NCBI GenBank assembly: GCA_004799545.1
Contig: SSMU01000030.1
Coordinates: forward strand, 62,001 to 126,000
Direction: 5' to 3'
Origin: Phenylobacterium sp.
Lineage (GTDB): Bacteria; Pseudomonadota; Alphaproteobacteria; Caulobacterales; Caulobacteraceae
DNA: 64,000 nucleotides
Positions 1-7,833 of this stretch are shown piece by piece. Below the pieces are notes generated by a model. The model saw nothing but the letters and a program-made list of their open reading frames with translations, ran no database searches and was not told where the DNA came from. Both the position numbers and the translations under genes were made by a program. Numbering within the stretch: the stretch's first letter is position 1; every line of letters begins with the position of its first letter.

Positions 1-1035
1 CAGCCCGCGTTCCTGCGCATCCTCCATCGCCCGCCAGCCGGCCTCGTTCTCCGGCAGGTCGCGCTTGGTCACCACGCAGAGGTCGCCGGGCTGCAGCTCG
101 CGGGGAACCTCGATGATCTCGGGCTGCGAGCCGTCGACCACCCAAAGCCGCAGGTCCGCCCCGTCGGCCCAGGCGCGCGCCCGGCGCACGCCCTCCGCCT
201 CGATCTCGCTGTCGCTCTCGCGCAAGCCCGCGGTGTCGGCCAGCAGCAGCTTGTAACCGGCCAGCACCATGGGGACCTCGATCACGTCGCGCGTCGTGCC
301 AGGCGTCGCCGTGACGATCGCGGCGTCGCGGCCGGCGACCGCATTCAGCAGGGTGCTCTTACCGGCGTTCGGCGCGCCCAGCAGGGCGATGCGGTAGCCC
401 TCGCGCACCCGCTCGCCACGTGAAACATCCGCCGCAGCGGCCTCCAGCTCCTCGGCGAGCGCCTCCAGCACCGGCCGGGCGCGGGCCGCGACGTCGGCCG
501 GGACTTCCTCGTCGGGGAAGTCGACGGCGGCCTCGAACATCGCCAGGGCCTCGGTGAGCGCCGCGCGCCAGCGGGCCTGGACCTGGGAGAGCCGACCGCC
601 CAGCTGCGCCAGCGCCTGCCGGTGCTGCGCCTCGGTCTCGGCCTGGACCAGGTCGGCGACCCCCTCGGCCTGGGCGAGGTCGAGCTTGCCGTTCTCGAAG
701 GCCCGCCGGGTGAACTCGCCGGGCTCCGCCAGCCGCAGCCCGAGCGCCGTCAGCGCCGCGATCAGCGCCTCGACCACCGCCGGCCCGCCGTGCACATGAA
801 ACTCCGCCGCGTCCTCGCCGGTGTAGCTGGCCGGTCCCTCGAACCACAGCACCAGGGCGGTGTCGATCTCCTGCCCGTCGCCGCCGAACAGCCGCCGGAG
901 GGAGGCCTGCCGCGCCGCCGGCACATCGCCGGCCAGCGCCCCCACCGCCATGGCGGTTTTCGGCCCGGAGACCCGGACCACGGCCACGGCCGCGCGGCCC
1001 GCCGCGGTCGCCGGCGCGAAGATGGTGTCGCTCAT
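1..1035 (-). CDS. mnmE: tRNA modification GTPase MnmE (3' end beyond window)
   Basis: MnmE works with MnmG to place the carboxymethylaminomethyl (or aminomethyl) group on uridine 34 of certain tRNAs, using GTP and a folate one-carbon unit. The ORF track misses this frame because it has no stop before the left edge; I read it from ATG at 1035 ([20 protein letters not shown]). About 345 residues are present out of the usual ~450. The N-terminal folate-binding domain covers roughly 1-120, a helical domain follows, and the inserted G domain shows P-loop [16 protein letters not shown] (G2) and DTAGLR (G3). The C-terminal helical part and its terminal Cys motif lie off the window. The start overlaps the stop of the DUF6489 gene by 4 bases, so the two are probably co-transcribed. 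In Caulobacterales mnmE leads into mnmG-rsmG-parA-parB, which fits the nearby parS sites. The call is secure. Confidence 0.96.
   Translation of the reverse strand, partial: MSDTIFAPATAAGRAAVAVVRVSGPKTAMAVGALAGDVPAARQASLRRLFGGDGQEIDTALVLWFEGPASYTGEDAAEFHVHGGPAVVEALIAALTALGLRLAEPGEFTRRAFENGKLDLAQAEGVADLVQAETEAQHRQALAQLGGRLSQVQARWRAALTEALAMFEAAVDFPDEEVPADVAARARPVLEALAEELEAAAADVSRGERVREGYRIALLGAPNAGKSTLLNAVAGRDAAIVTATPGTTRDVIEVPMVLAGYKLLLADTAGLRESDSEIEAEGVRRARAWADGADLRLWVVDGSQPEIIEVPRELQPGDLCVVTKRDLPENEAGWRAMEDAQERGL
412..427. other. Degenerate parS-like half site inside mnmE
   Basis: On the minus strand the mnmE codons read TGTTTCACGTGGCGAG. The first 11 bases match the parS consensus TGTTTCACGTGAAACA and the last five do not. 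Extra, weaker ParB sites near parAB are known in Caulobacter, so this could be a low-affinity site. It could equally be a chance result of coding DVSRGE. Confidence 0.3.
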
Positions 1036-1271
1036 CCCTTTCCGGCGGCGCTTAAGCCCACCTCCATGAGCTTGCGGAACTGCTCCTGGGCCCCGGCGCC
1101 GAAGGCCATCCAGTTCTTCATCAGCTCCTCAGGCGCGAGGGCGGCCATGTTGGCGGTCATCCGCGCCTGCATCTCCTTGACCAATGCTTCGTTCAGCGCG
1201 CTGACGTCCGGCAGGCCCAGGAACCGGCGGGCCTCTTCCGGGGTGCAGTCCACCTCGACGGTCATCTTCAT
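1032..1271 (-). CDS. DUF6489 family small protein
   Basis: A 79-residue soluble protein starting [22 protein letters not shown], with no signal peptide or membrane segment. The opening beta-strand followed by an [10 protein letters not shown]-type segment and a mostly helical, Met-rich remainder ([28 protein letters not shown]) is the pattern I associate with DUF6489, a phasin-like family of unknown role in Caulobacterales and related groups. Its TGA overlaps the mnmE ATG by 4 bases, so the two genes should be translationally coupled. No biochemical function can be given from sequence. A link to polyhydroxyalkanoate granules is possible but only by loose resemblance. Confidence 0.75.
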   Translation of the reverse strand: MKMTVEVDCTPEEARRFLGLPDVSALNEALVKEMQARMTANMAALAPEELMKNWMAFGAGAQEQFRKLMEVGLSAAGKG

Positions 1272-1366
1272 GGCTCGCGCCTCCTGGCCGCGCTTTCAGC
1301 TTTTCGATATGGCCCGCCCAGCCGCCCTCGCGCTAGTAGGCTTGCAACAGCCAGCTGGAGACGACC

Positions 1367-2062
1367 ATGGGCGAGCGGACCACCATCACCGTCAAGGACG
1401 GATCCTTCTCGGCCTATGTGGCGCGGCCCAAGGCGGCCTCGGCGCCGGCGGTCGTGGTCATCCAGGAGATCTTCGGCGTCAACCAGGTGATGCGCGACAT
1501 CACCGACGGCCTGGCCGAGCACGGCTTCCTGGCCATCTGCCCGGACCTGTTCTGGCGGATCGAGCCGGGGATCGACATCACCGACCACTCCGAAGCCGAG
1601 TGGAAACGGGCTTTCGAGCTGTTCAACGCCTTCGACGTCGACGCCGGCGTCAAGGACATCGCCGCCACCATCGCCGCGATCCGCAAGGACCCCGGCTGCA
1701 GCGGCAAGGTGGGCGCGGTTGGCTTCTGCCTGGGCGGCCTGCTGGCCTTCCTCACCGCCACCCGCACCGACGCCGACGCCGCGGTCGGCTACTACGGGGT
1801 GGGCATCGAGAGCCGCGTCGGCGAGGCGGAGAAACTGGTGAAGCCCCTGCTGCTGCACATCGCCGAGGAGGACCAGTTCGTCCCCAAGGAAGCCCAGGCC
1901 GTGATCCGCCTGGCGCTGAAAGATCATCCCAACGTCGAAATCCATACCTATCCGGGCCGCGACCACGCCTTCGCCCGCCAGGGCGGCGAGCATTACGACG
2001 AGGCGGACGCCAAGCTGGCCGGCGGCCGCACCCTCACCTTCTTCCAGAAAAACCTGGCCTAG
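1367..2062 (+). CDS. Dienelactone hydrolase family protein
   Basis: A 231-residue cytoplasmic alpha/beta-hydrolase of the dienelactone hydrolase family, which opens enol-lactone rings such as 4-carboxymethylenebut-2-en-4-olide. The family's parts are visible: Glu in QEIFGVN near residue 34, the nucleophile Cys in GFCLGG near 124, Asp in EEDQF near 168, and His in RDHAFAR near 200. ATG at 1367 is preceded by a purine-rich stretch. It is divergent from the DUF6489-mnmE pair and 13 bases upstream of the quinone oxidoreductase, so those two may form an operon. No aromatic-degradation genes are nearby, so a general detoxifying or housekeeping esterase role is as likely as a catabolic one. Confidence 0.93.
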   Translation: MGERTTITVKDGSFSAYVARPKAASAPAVVVIQEIFGVNQVMRDITDGLAEHGFLAICPDLFWRIEPGIDITDHSEAEWKRAFELFNAFDVDAGVKDIAATIAAIRKDPGCSGKVGAVGFCLGGLLAFLTATRTDADAAVGYYGVGIESRVGEAEKLVKPLLLHIAEEDQFVPKEAQAVIRLALKDHPNVEIHTYPGRDHAFARQGGEHYDEADAKLAGGRTLTFFQKNLA

Positions 2063-2075
2063 GCGGGGGCTGAAC

Positions 2076-3047
2076 ATGCGCGCCATCCGCTTTGACCAGA
2101 CCGGCGGCCCCGAGGTCCTGAAGCTCGTCGAGGTCGAGACCCCGGCGCCCAAGCCCGGCCAGGTGCTGGTCCGCCACACGGCGATCGGCGTCAACTTCAT
2201 CGACACCTACCATCGCACCGGCCTCTATCCGCTGAAGCTCCCCTCGGGGCTCGGCTCCGAGGCGGCGGGCGTGGTCGAGGCGGTGGGCGAGGGCGTCACC
2301 CGCTTCCAGGTCGGCGATCCGATCGCCTATGCCGGCGGTACGCTCGGCGCCTACGCCGACCACGGGGTCATCGCCGCGGAGCGGGCGGTGAAACCGCCGC
2401 CGGGGATCGACGCGCGCACCGCCGCCGCGGCCCTGCTGAAGGGCATGACGGTGGAGTTCCTGCTGCGCCGCTGCCACCACGTGAAACCGGGCGAGACCAT
2501 CCTGGTCCACGCCGCGGCCGGCGGCGTCGGCCAGATCATGGTCCAGTGGGCCAAGGCGATCGGCGCGGAGGTGATCGCCACCGTCGGCTCGGAGGACAAG
2601 GCGGCCCGCGCCCGCGAGCTCGGCGCCGACCACGTGGTCCTCTACCGCCACCAGGACGTGGCCGCCGAGGTGCGGCGGATCACCGGCGGCAAGGGCGTGC
2701 CCGTCGCCTATGACTCGGTGGGCAAGGACACCTTCGAGGGGACGCTGGCGAGCCTCGCCCGCCGCGGCTTGTTCGTCAGCTTCGGCAACGCCTCGGGGCC
2801 AGCCCCGGCCGTAGAGCCCGGCCGCCTGTCGCGGGCCGGCTCGCTCTACCTCACCCGCCCCACCCTGTTCGACTACATCGCCGCCACGGAGGAGCTGGAC
2901 GACAGCGCCGGCGCCCTCTTCGAAATGATCGGCTCGGGCAAGGTGAAGATCGACATCGGCCAGACCTTCCCCCTGGCCGAGGCCGCCAAGGCGCATCAAG
3001 CTCTGGAGGGCCGCGCCACCATCGGCGCGAGCTTGCTGATACCCTGA
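2076..3047 (+). CDS. qor: NADPH:quinone oxidoreductase (zeta-crystallin-type MDR)
   Basis: A 323-residue zinc-free medium-chain dehydrogenase/reductase that passes electrons from NADPH to quinones. It opens MRAIRFDQTGGPEVL, a hallmark of the Qor branch. The N-terminal GroES-like half contains GVNFIDTYHRTGLYP and the SGLGSEAAGVVEAVG segment. The Rossmann half has the nucleotide loop HAAAGGVGQIMVQWAKAIGA. The zinc ligands of alcohol dehydrogenases are absent, as expected. It follows the dienelactone hydrolase by 13 bases. Its stop codon (TGA, 3045-3047) lies just 2 bases before a perfect parS site. Substrate specificity within the family cannot be told from sequence. Confidence 0.93.
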   Translation: MRAIRFDQTGGPEVLKLVEVETPAPKPGQVLVRHTAIGVNFIDTYHRTGLYPLKLPSGLGSEAAGVVEAVGEGVTRFQVGDPIAYAGGTLGAYADHGVIAAERAVKPPPGIDARTAAAALLKGMTVEFLLRRCHHVKPGETILVHAAAGGVGQIMVQWAKAIGAEVIATVGSEDKAARARELGADHVVLYRHQDVAAEVRRITGGKGVPVAYDSVGKDTFEGTLASLARRGLFVSFGNASGPAPAVEPGRLSRAGSLYLTRPTLFDYIAATEELDDSAGALFEMIGSGKVKIDIGQTFPLAEAAKAHQALEGRATIGASLLIP

Positions 3048-3049
3048 GA

Positions 3050-3065
3050 TGTTTCACGTGAAACA
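3050..3065. other. parS: parS centromere site 1 (ParB binding palindrome)
   Basis: TGTTTCACGTGAAACA is a perfect 16-bp palindrome identical to the parS consensus bound by ParB. It lies in the gap after the quinone oxidoreductase, about 6 kb left of the putative origin and close to where mnmE leads towards parAB. ParB loads here, spreads as a CTP clamp and works with ParA to segregate the origin region. Confidence 0.93.
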
Positions 3066-3131
3066 CTTCGGGTTGTAGGGGGCGGCCGGCGCACGCAATT
3101 CTTGCGCGGTCTTTCAGCGGAGGCGGGAACC

Positions 3132-4550
3132 ATGGGTGTCGATCGGCGGGCGTTCAGCCTGGGCCTGCTGGCCGGGACGATGGCGACCGCGGCGCGCGCG
3201 CAGCCGGCCGCGGGCACGGCCTGGACCGTGCCGGGCGACGCGGCGATCCGCCAGATCCTGGCCGACCGGATCGACGTCCAGAAGGCCGGCGTCGGCATCG
3301 TGGTCGGCGTCATCGACGCCCATGGCCGGCGGATCGTCAGCTATGGCGCCCGCGACAAGGGCGACGCCCGGCCGCTCGACGGCCAGACGGTCTTCGAGAT
3401 CGGCTCGATGAGCAAGGTCTTCACCTCACTCCTCCTGGCCATCGCCGTCGAGAAGGGCGAGGTGACCCTCGACGAGCCGGTGCAGGCGCTGCTGCCTTCG
3501 ACCGTCCACGTGCCGCAGCGGGGCGGCCGGCAGATCACCCTGATCGACCTCGCCACCCATTCCTCCGGCCTGCCGAGGATGCCGAACAACTTCGCGCCCG
3601 AGGACCCGGCCAACCCCTACGCCGACTACGACGCCGCGCGGCTCTACGCCTTCCTGGATGGCTATTCCCTCACCCGCGACATCGGCTCCCGCTACGAATA
3701 TTCCAACCTCGGCGGCGGCCTGCTGGGCCATGCGCTGGCTCGGCGCGCCGGCGTCGACTACGAAACCCTGGTCCGCCGGCGCATCACCGGACCCTTGGGC
3801 ATGGCGAGCACGGCGATCGCCCTGACGCCGGCGCTGAAGGCCCGCCTGGCGCCTGGCCACAACGCCGCCCTCGCGCCGGTCGCCAACTGGGACCTCGACG
3901 TCCTGGCCGGGGCCGGCGGCCTGCGCTCCGACGCCGACGACGTCCTGACCTTCCTGGCGGCCGAGCTCGGCTTCAAGCCGACGCCGCTGAAGCGGGCGAT
4001 GGACTCCCAGCTGGCTCCCCGCCGACCGGGACCCGCGACCAACATCGAGGTCGCGCTGGCCTGGCACATCACCACGCCGCCCGGCCGCGACCCGATCGTC
4101 TGGCACAATGGGGGCACCGGCGGCTACCGCACCTTCATGGGCTTCGACCCCAAGACGCGCGTCGGGGTGGTGGTGCTGACCAACGTCGCCAACGAGCGGG
4201 GCGGCGACGACATCGGCTTCCATCTGCTCGCCGGGCTGCCGCTCGTGGCGCTGAAGGCGCCGCCGGTCGTGCGCCACGAGATCGCCCTGTCCGCCGAGGC
4301 CCTGGAAGCCTTCGTCGGCCGGTACGACTTCGCGCCGGGCGTCCTCTTCACCGTCACCCGCGACGGCGCCCAGCTCTACGGGCAGCTCACCGGCCAGCCG
4401 CGGGTCGCCCTCTATCCCGAGGGGCCCAATGACTTCTTCCTTAAGGTGGTCGACGCTCAGCTCACCTTCGAGCGCGGGCCGGACGGCAAGGTGACCGCGG
4501 TCGTGCTGCACCAGAACGGAGCCATCCCGAGGGCGACGCGGCTGCCTTGA
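3132..4550 (+). CDS. Tat-exported serine hydrolase, beta-lactamase class C-like (S12)
   Basis: A 472-residue penicillin-binding-like serine hydrolase. The ORF opens at TTG 3102, but ATG 3132 is preferred because GCGGAGGCGGG sits just upstream and the product then begins with a twin-arginine signal (DRRAFSLGLLAGTMATAARA). Export to the periplasm is therefore expected. Catalytic motifs are in order: SMSK (S-x-x-K) near residue 97, YEYSN (Y-x-N) near 190, and HNGGTGG (the KTG-like third motif) near 325. After about residue 390 there is a separate beta-rich C-terminal domain, as in many S12 esterases. The family includes AmpC, D-aminopeptidases and EstB-type esterases, so beta-lactam resistance should not be assumed. 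The gene stands alone between the two parS sites. Confidence 0.9.
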   Translation: MGVDRRAFSLGLLAGTMATAARAQPAAGTAWTVPGDAAIRQILADRIDVQKAGVGIVVGVIDAHGRRIVSYGARDKGDARPLDGQTVFEIGSMSKVFTSLLLAIAVEKGEVTLDEPVQALLPSTVHVPQRGGRQITLIDLATHSSGLPRMPNNFAPEDPANPYADYDAARLYAFLDGYSLTRDIGSRYEYSNLGGGLLGHALARRAGVDYETLVRRRITGPLGMASTAIALTPALKARLAPGHNAALAPVANWDLDVLAGAGGLRSDADDVLTFLAAELGFKPTPLKRAMDSQLAPRRPGPATNIEVALAWHITTPPGRDPIVWHNGGTGGYRTFMGFDPKTRVGVVVLTNVANERGGDDIGFHLLAGLPLVALKAPPVVRHEIALSAEALEAFVGRYDFAPGVLFTVTRDGAQLYGQLTGQPRVALYPEGPNDFFLKVVDAQLTFERGPDGKVTAVVLHQNGAIPRATRLP

Positions 4551-4569
4551 TCGACGCCGGTCAGCCCGG

Positions 4570-4585
4570 TGTTTCACGTGAAACA
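4570..4585. other. parS: parS centromere site 2 (ParB binding palindrome)
   Basis: This is a second exact copy of TGTTTCACGTGAAACA, between the serine hydrolase stop and the rho terminator. It is about 1.5 kb from the first copy and 4.5 kb left of the origin. Two identical 16-mers of this sequence in neighbouring gaps cannot reasonably be chance. Confidence 0.93.
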
Positions 4586-4596
4586 CCGGCCATACC

Positions 4597-4630
4597 AAAA
4601 GAGCGCCGCCCTGAAGGGGACGACGCTCTC
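4597..4630 (-). terminator. Probable intrinsic terminator of rho
   Basis: On the minus strand the sequence after rho folds as AGAGCG-t-CG-t-CCC, loop, GGG-c-CGGCGCTCT and then runs into TTTT. A stem with two small mismatches followed by a T tract is the form of an intrinsic terminator. It stops rho transcription before the parS site. Confidence 0.65.
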
Positions 4631-4658
4631 GTGGCAGGTCCGGCCGGACTGGCCGATC

Positions 4659-6101
4659 CTACGTGTTCATCGACTGGAAGAAGTCGTCGTTGTTCTTCGA
4701 CTGGCGCAGCTTGTCGAGCAGGAACTCGATGGCGTCCTGGGCGCCCATCGGGGCCAGGATGCGGCGCAGCACGTGGGTCTTGGCCAGCTGGTCCTTCGGC
4801 GTGATCAGCTCGTCCTTGCGGGTGCCGGACTTCAGGATGTCGATGGCCGGGTAGATGCGCTTGTCGGCCACCTTCCGGTCGAGGACGATTTCCGAGTTAC
4901 CGGTGCCCTTGAACTCTTCGAAGATCACCTCGTCCATCCGACTGCCGGTGTCGATCAGCGAGGTGGAGATGATGGTCAGGGACCCACCCTCCTCGATGTT
5001 CCGCGCGGCGCCGAAGAACCGCTTGGGGCGCTGCAGGGCGTTGGCGTCGACGCCGCCGGTCAACACCTTGCCGGAGGACGGCACCACGGTGTTGTAGGCC
5101 CGGCCCAGGCGGGTGATGTTGTCCAGCAGGATCACCACGTCGCGCTTGTGCTCGACCAGGCGCTTGGCTTTTTCGATAACCATTTCAGCCACTTGTACGT
5201 GCCGCGCAGCCGGCTCGTCGAAGGTCGAGGAGACCACCTCGCCCTTCACCGTGCGCTGCATGTCGGTGACTTCCTCGGGCCGCTCGTCGACCAGGAGGAC
5301 GATCAGGTAGCACTCGGGGTGGTTGGCCGCGATCGCCTTGGCGATGTTCTGCATCATGATCGTCTTGCCGACCCGCGGGGGCGCGACGATCAGGCAGCGC
5401 TGGCCCTTGCCCAGGGGCGCGACGATGTCGATCACCCGGCCGGAGCGGTCCTTCAGGGTCGGGTCGTCGAGCTCCATCTTCAGGCGCTCGTCGGGATAGA
5501 GCGGCGTCAGGTTGTCGAACAGCACCTTGTGGCGGACGTTCTCGGGATTCTCGAAGTTGATCTGGCTGACGTTGACCTGGGCGAAGTAGCGCTCGCCTTC
5601 GCGGGGCGCGCGGATGCCGCCCTCGACGGTGTCGCCGGTCCGGAGGCCGAACTTCCGGATCTGCGAGGGGCTGACGTAGATGTCGTCGGGGCCGGGCAGG
5701 TAGTTGGCCTCGGGCGAGCGCAGGAAGCCGAAGCCGTCCTGGACCACCTCGAGGGTGCCGGAGCCGAAGATCTCCACGCCTTCTTCGGCCAGGGTCTTCA
5801 GGATCGCGAACATCATGTCCTGCTTGCGCATGGAGTTGGCGTTCTCGATCTCCAGCTGCTCGGCGAAGCTGAGCAGGTCGGTGGGCGACTTGTCCTTCAG
5901 CTCCTGCAGGCTCATGCGCGTGAGGCCGAGCGCCTGGATGGCGCGGGCCGCCTCGGAGGGTTCGTCGGCGCCGCCCTCGTCGGTGTCGGCCGCGATCTCG
6001 GCGGCCGTGACCTCGGCGGTCTGGGATTCAGGGGTCTGGGGCTCGAGGGCTTCGATCTCGTCGGCCGGGGTGTTGGGATTGTCGTCTTGCATGGGTTTCA
6101 C
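4659..6101 (-). CDS. rho: Transcription termination factor Rho
   Basis: Rho is a hexameric RNA-dependent ATPase that loads on C-rich nascent RNA and dislodges RNA polymerase. It is 480 residues from GTG 6101, or 477 from ATG 6092. An acidic N-terminal extension of about 60 residues (rich in E, D and A) precedes the Rho N domain. The RNA-binding cold-shock-like domain includes [22 protein letters not shown]. The ATPase core has the P-loop APPRVGKT near residue 230 and [14 protein letters not shown]. The C-terminus ends DDFFQSMNT, close to the family norm. The gene lies downstream of hemE-hemH-hemJ with a 230-base gap, so it probably has its own promoter. A hairpin just upstream may mask its ribosome binding site. 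Confidence 0.97.
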   Translation of the reverse strand: MKPMQDDNPNTPADEIEALEPQTPESQTAEVTAAEIAADTDEGGADEPSEAARAIQALGLTRMSLQELKDKSPTDLLSFAEQLEIENANSMRKQDMMFAILKTLAEEGVEIFGSGTLEVVQDGFGFLRSPEANYLPGPDDIYVSPSQIRKFGLRTGDTVEGGIRAPREGERYFAQVNVSQINFENPENVRHKVLFDNLTPLYPDERLKMELDDPTLKDRSGRVIDIVAPLGKGQRCLIVAPPRVGKTIMMQNIAKAIAANHPECYLIVLLVDERPEEVTDMQRTVKGEVVSSTFDEPAARHVQVAEMVIEKAKRLVEHKRDVVILLDNITRLGRAYNTVVPSSGKVLTGGVDANALQRPKRFFGAARNIEEGGSLTIISTSLIDTGSRMDEVIFEEFKGTGNSEIVLDRKVADKRIYPAIDILKSGTRKDELITPKDQLAKTHVLRRILAPMGAQDAIEFLLDKLRQSKNNDDFFQSMNT

Positions 6102-6111
6102 TCAGGGATTC

Positions 6112-6145
6112 ACCTCCGCGCGGACACGCGTCCGGAGGCGGAGGT
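6112..6145 (-). promoter_or_regulatory. Hairpin in the rho leader covering the likely Shine-Dalgarno
   Basis: In the minus-strand transcript ACCTCCGC-ctc-CGGAC-gcgt-GTCCG-c-GCGGAGGT forms a 13-bp two-part stem. Its 3' arm contains GGAGG, 11 nt before the GTG start of rho. If GTG 6101 is used, folding would hide the ribosome binding site. A role in autoregulation is inference. Confidence 0.45.
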
Positions 6146-6331
6146 CTTGGAAGCTATGGGCGCGGGATCGCGCCGATTTGGGTTCGTCTCTGTGGGGACC
6201 GGCTGGGCTCGGGGCCTGGGCTTAGAGGCAGGCGTCGAGGGCCGGGAAAAGGCGGGGCGCGCCGCAAGGCGACGCGTGAGGCGATCGGAACCACGTTCGC
6301 GGGAGCCGGTCAAGCGCGGCGCTGACGCGCC

Positions 6332-6802
6332 CTAGCCGCCAAACTTGGTGGTTATGGCCAGGACCATGACGATCGCGGCCAGGAACGGCAGCTCGTTGGT
6401 CATCCGCCAGAACTTGCCGGAACGGGGCCGCTCGCCCGCCGCGATCTGCCTTCGCGACCGCGCCAGGAAGCCGTGCCAGCCGGACAGGAAGACAATGCCG
6501 GCCAGCTTGGTCAGCATCCAGGGCGTGGTGAGGAAACTCCACCCCAGCCGCTGGCTGCCATCGATATATATGAGCGTCAGGCCGAAAATGAAGGTCAGGA
6601 CCATCGCCGGGTTGATGATGATCCTGAGCAGCTTGGCTTCCCAGACCTTGAAATGGCCATCGAACTCGCTGCCCGGCGCCGCCGTCTCGGTGTGGTAGGC
6701 GAACAGCCGGGGCAAGAACATCATTCCGGCCATCCAGGCGATCACCGAGATGATGTGCAGCCCGCGGACCAGGTTGTAGTGGCCGACGATCCAGCTGGTC
6801 AT
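6332..6802 (-). CDS. hemJ: Protoporphyrinogen IX oxidase HemJ
   Basis: HemJ is the integral-membrane enzyme that oxidises protoporphyrinogen IX to protoporphyrin IX in most alphaproteobacteria that lack HemG and HemY. It is 156 residues from ATG 6802. The track extends it upstream to 6856, but that part lies in hemH coding. The conserved N-terminal helix WIVGHYNLVRGLHIISVIAWMAGMMFLPRLFAYH carries the haem-ligand His of the family (LHIISV). Three more hydrophobic segments follow, with LTKLAGIVFLSGWHGFLAR containing the second conserved basic and His region. Its ATG overlaps the hemH stop by 4 bases, making hemE-hemH-hemJ an operon for the last three steps to haem counted around coproporphyrinogen oxidation. 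Confidence 0.92.
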   Translation of the reverse strand: MTSWIVGHYNLVRGLHIISVIAWMAGMMFLPRLFAYHTETAAPGSEFDGHFKVWEAKLLRIIINPAMVLTFIFGLTLIYIDGSQRLGWSFLTTPWMLTKLAGIVFLSGWHGFLARSRRQIAAGERPRSGKFWRMTNELPFLAAIVMVLAITTKFGG

Positions 6803-7833
6803 GCCGCCCTCCCCGCTCGACAGGCGCATTTCGCATGGCCGGCCGGGCAGAGCCAAGGGCCGTAGGGTCGTGGCCCCCCGGGCCGCTCGAGCGCGTCCAG
6901 CGTCGCCTTGACCAGGCCGTCGATGAAGGCTGCGCGGACACCGGGCGTGCGGGCCCGCAGGTAGGGCGCGCAGCCGACCTCGCGGGCCAGCCTGGCGTAG
7001 TCGTGGTCCAGCTCGACCAGGGTCTCGACATGTTCGGAGACGAAGGCGATGGGCGCGATCAGCACCCCCTTGCCCTCCGCCCCGGCCCGGCGGATCTCAT
7101 CGTCGGTGGAGGGGGCGAGCCATTTGAGCGGCCCGACCCGGCTCTGGAAGCAGACCTGCCAGTCGGTGAGCTCCGGCAGCTGGGCGGCGATCGCCGCCGC
7201 CGTGGCCTCGACCTGGGCGCGGTAGGGGTCGCCGGCCTCGACGATCTTCTCCGGCAGGCCGTGGGCCGAGAACAATAGCCTGATATTGCTGGGCTTTCCG
7301 GCCGTGGTCCAGAGATCGCGGAGGGCCTCGGCGTGGGCCTCGATCAGCCCCGGTGCGGTCGGATAGCAGCAGACCTCGCGGCTGCGGCCCGGGCCCCGGT
7401 AGGCCGCCTTCCAGGCCTTCAGCGAGGAGGCGGTGGTGGTGGTCGAATACTGCGGATAGAGCGGCAGCAGGACGATCTCGTCGGGCGCGGAGTCGGCCAC
7501 CTGGCGGGCGACCTCGGCCGCGAACGGCGTCCAGTAGCGCATGGCGATGAACACCTGGGCGTCGATCTCCGGCGCGGCGAACTGCAGGCCCGAGGCCAGC
7601 TCTCGGGCCTGTGCCTCCGTCTCCGGCAACAGCGGCGAGGCGCCGCCCATCAGGTCGTAGTTGGCGCGGGCCAGCTTCTCCCGGCTGCGCGCGATCAGGG
7701 CCGCCAGCGGATAACGGACGATCGCCGGCGAGGTGATGATCGCCGGATCCCGGAACAGGTTGAACAGGAAGGGCCGCACGGCCGCAGGGCCATCCGGTCC
7801 GCCCAGGTTGAACAGAACGACGGCGAGCTTCAA
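6799..7833 (-). CDS. hemH: Ferrochelatase
   Basis: HemH inserts Fe2+ into protoporphyrin IX, the final haem step. It is 344 residues from a TTG codon at 7833, where LKLAVVLFNLGGPDGP matches the family start; the upstream ATG at 7950 lies inside hemE. Active-site signatures are LFSAHGLPEKIVEAGDPY (the metal-binding His) near 200 and LIAPIAFVSEHVETLVELD (catalytic Glu) near 270. The C-terminal tail has three close cysteines (CPAGHAKCAC). Ferrochelatases of Caulobacter crescentus and mycobacteria bind a [2Fe-2S] cluster through Cys ligands, so this tail is a plausible cluster site. The start overlaps the hemE stop (TTGA), and its own stop overlaps hemJ. Confidence 0.95.
   Translation of the reverse strand: MKLAVVLFNLGGPDGPAAVRPFLFNLFRDPAIITSPAIVRYPLAALIARSREKLARANYDLMGGASPLLPETEAQARELASGLQFAAPEIDAQVFIAMRYWTPFAAEVARQVADSAPDEIVLLPLYPQYSTTTTASSLKAWKAAYRGPGRSREVCCYPTAPGLIEAHAEALRDLWTTAGKPSNIRLLFSAHGLPEKIVEAGDPYRAQVEATAAAIAAQLPELTDWQVCFQSRVGPLKWLAPSTDDEIRRAGAEGKGVLIAPIAFVSEHVETLVELDHDYARLAREVGCAPYLRARTPGVRAAFIDGLVKATLDALERPGGPRPYGPWLCPAGHAKCACRAGRAA

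Noticed and set aside
2473-2488. parS-like CACGTGAAAC inside the quinone oxidoreductase gene
   Set aside because: Only ten bases match, the other half is unrelated, and the codons spell the family's own HHVKPGE.
6110-6313. A 67-residue Pro/Arg-rich ORF between hemJ and rho, possibly a rho leader peptide
   Set aside because: Its composition is what shadow frames give in this GC-rich DNA, and no ribosome binding site was seen. The hairpin in the gap is better supported.
4659-6335. Long plus-strand ORFs over rho (such as 4569-6335) and similar mirror ORFs over secB-his, hslU and the glutamate dehydrogenase
   Set aside because: They are antisense to genes with full family motifs, and their own sequences are low-complexity strings rich in A, R, G, H and V.
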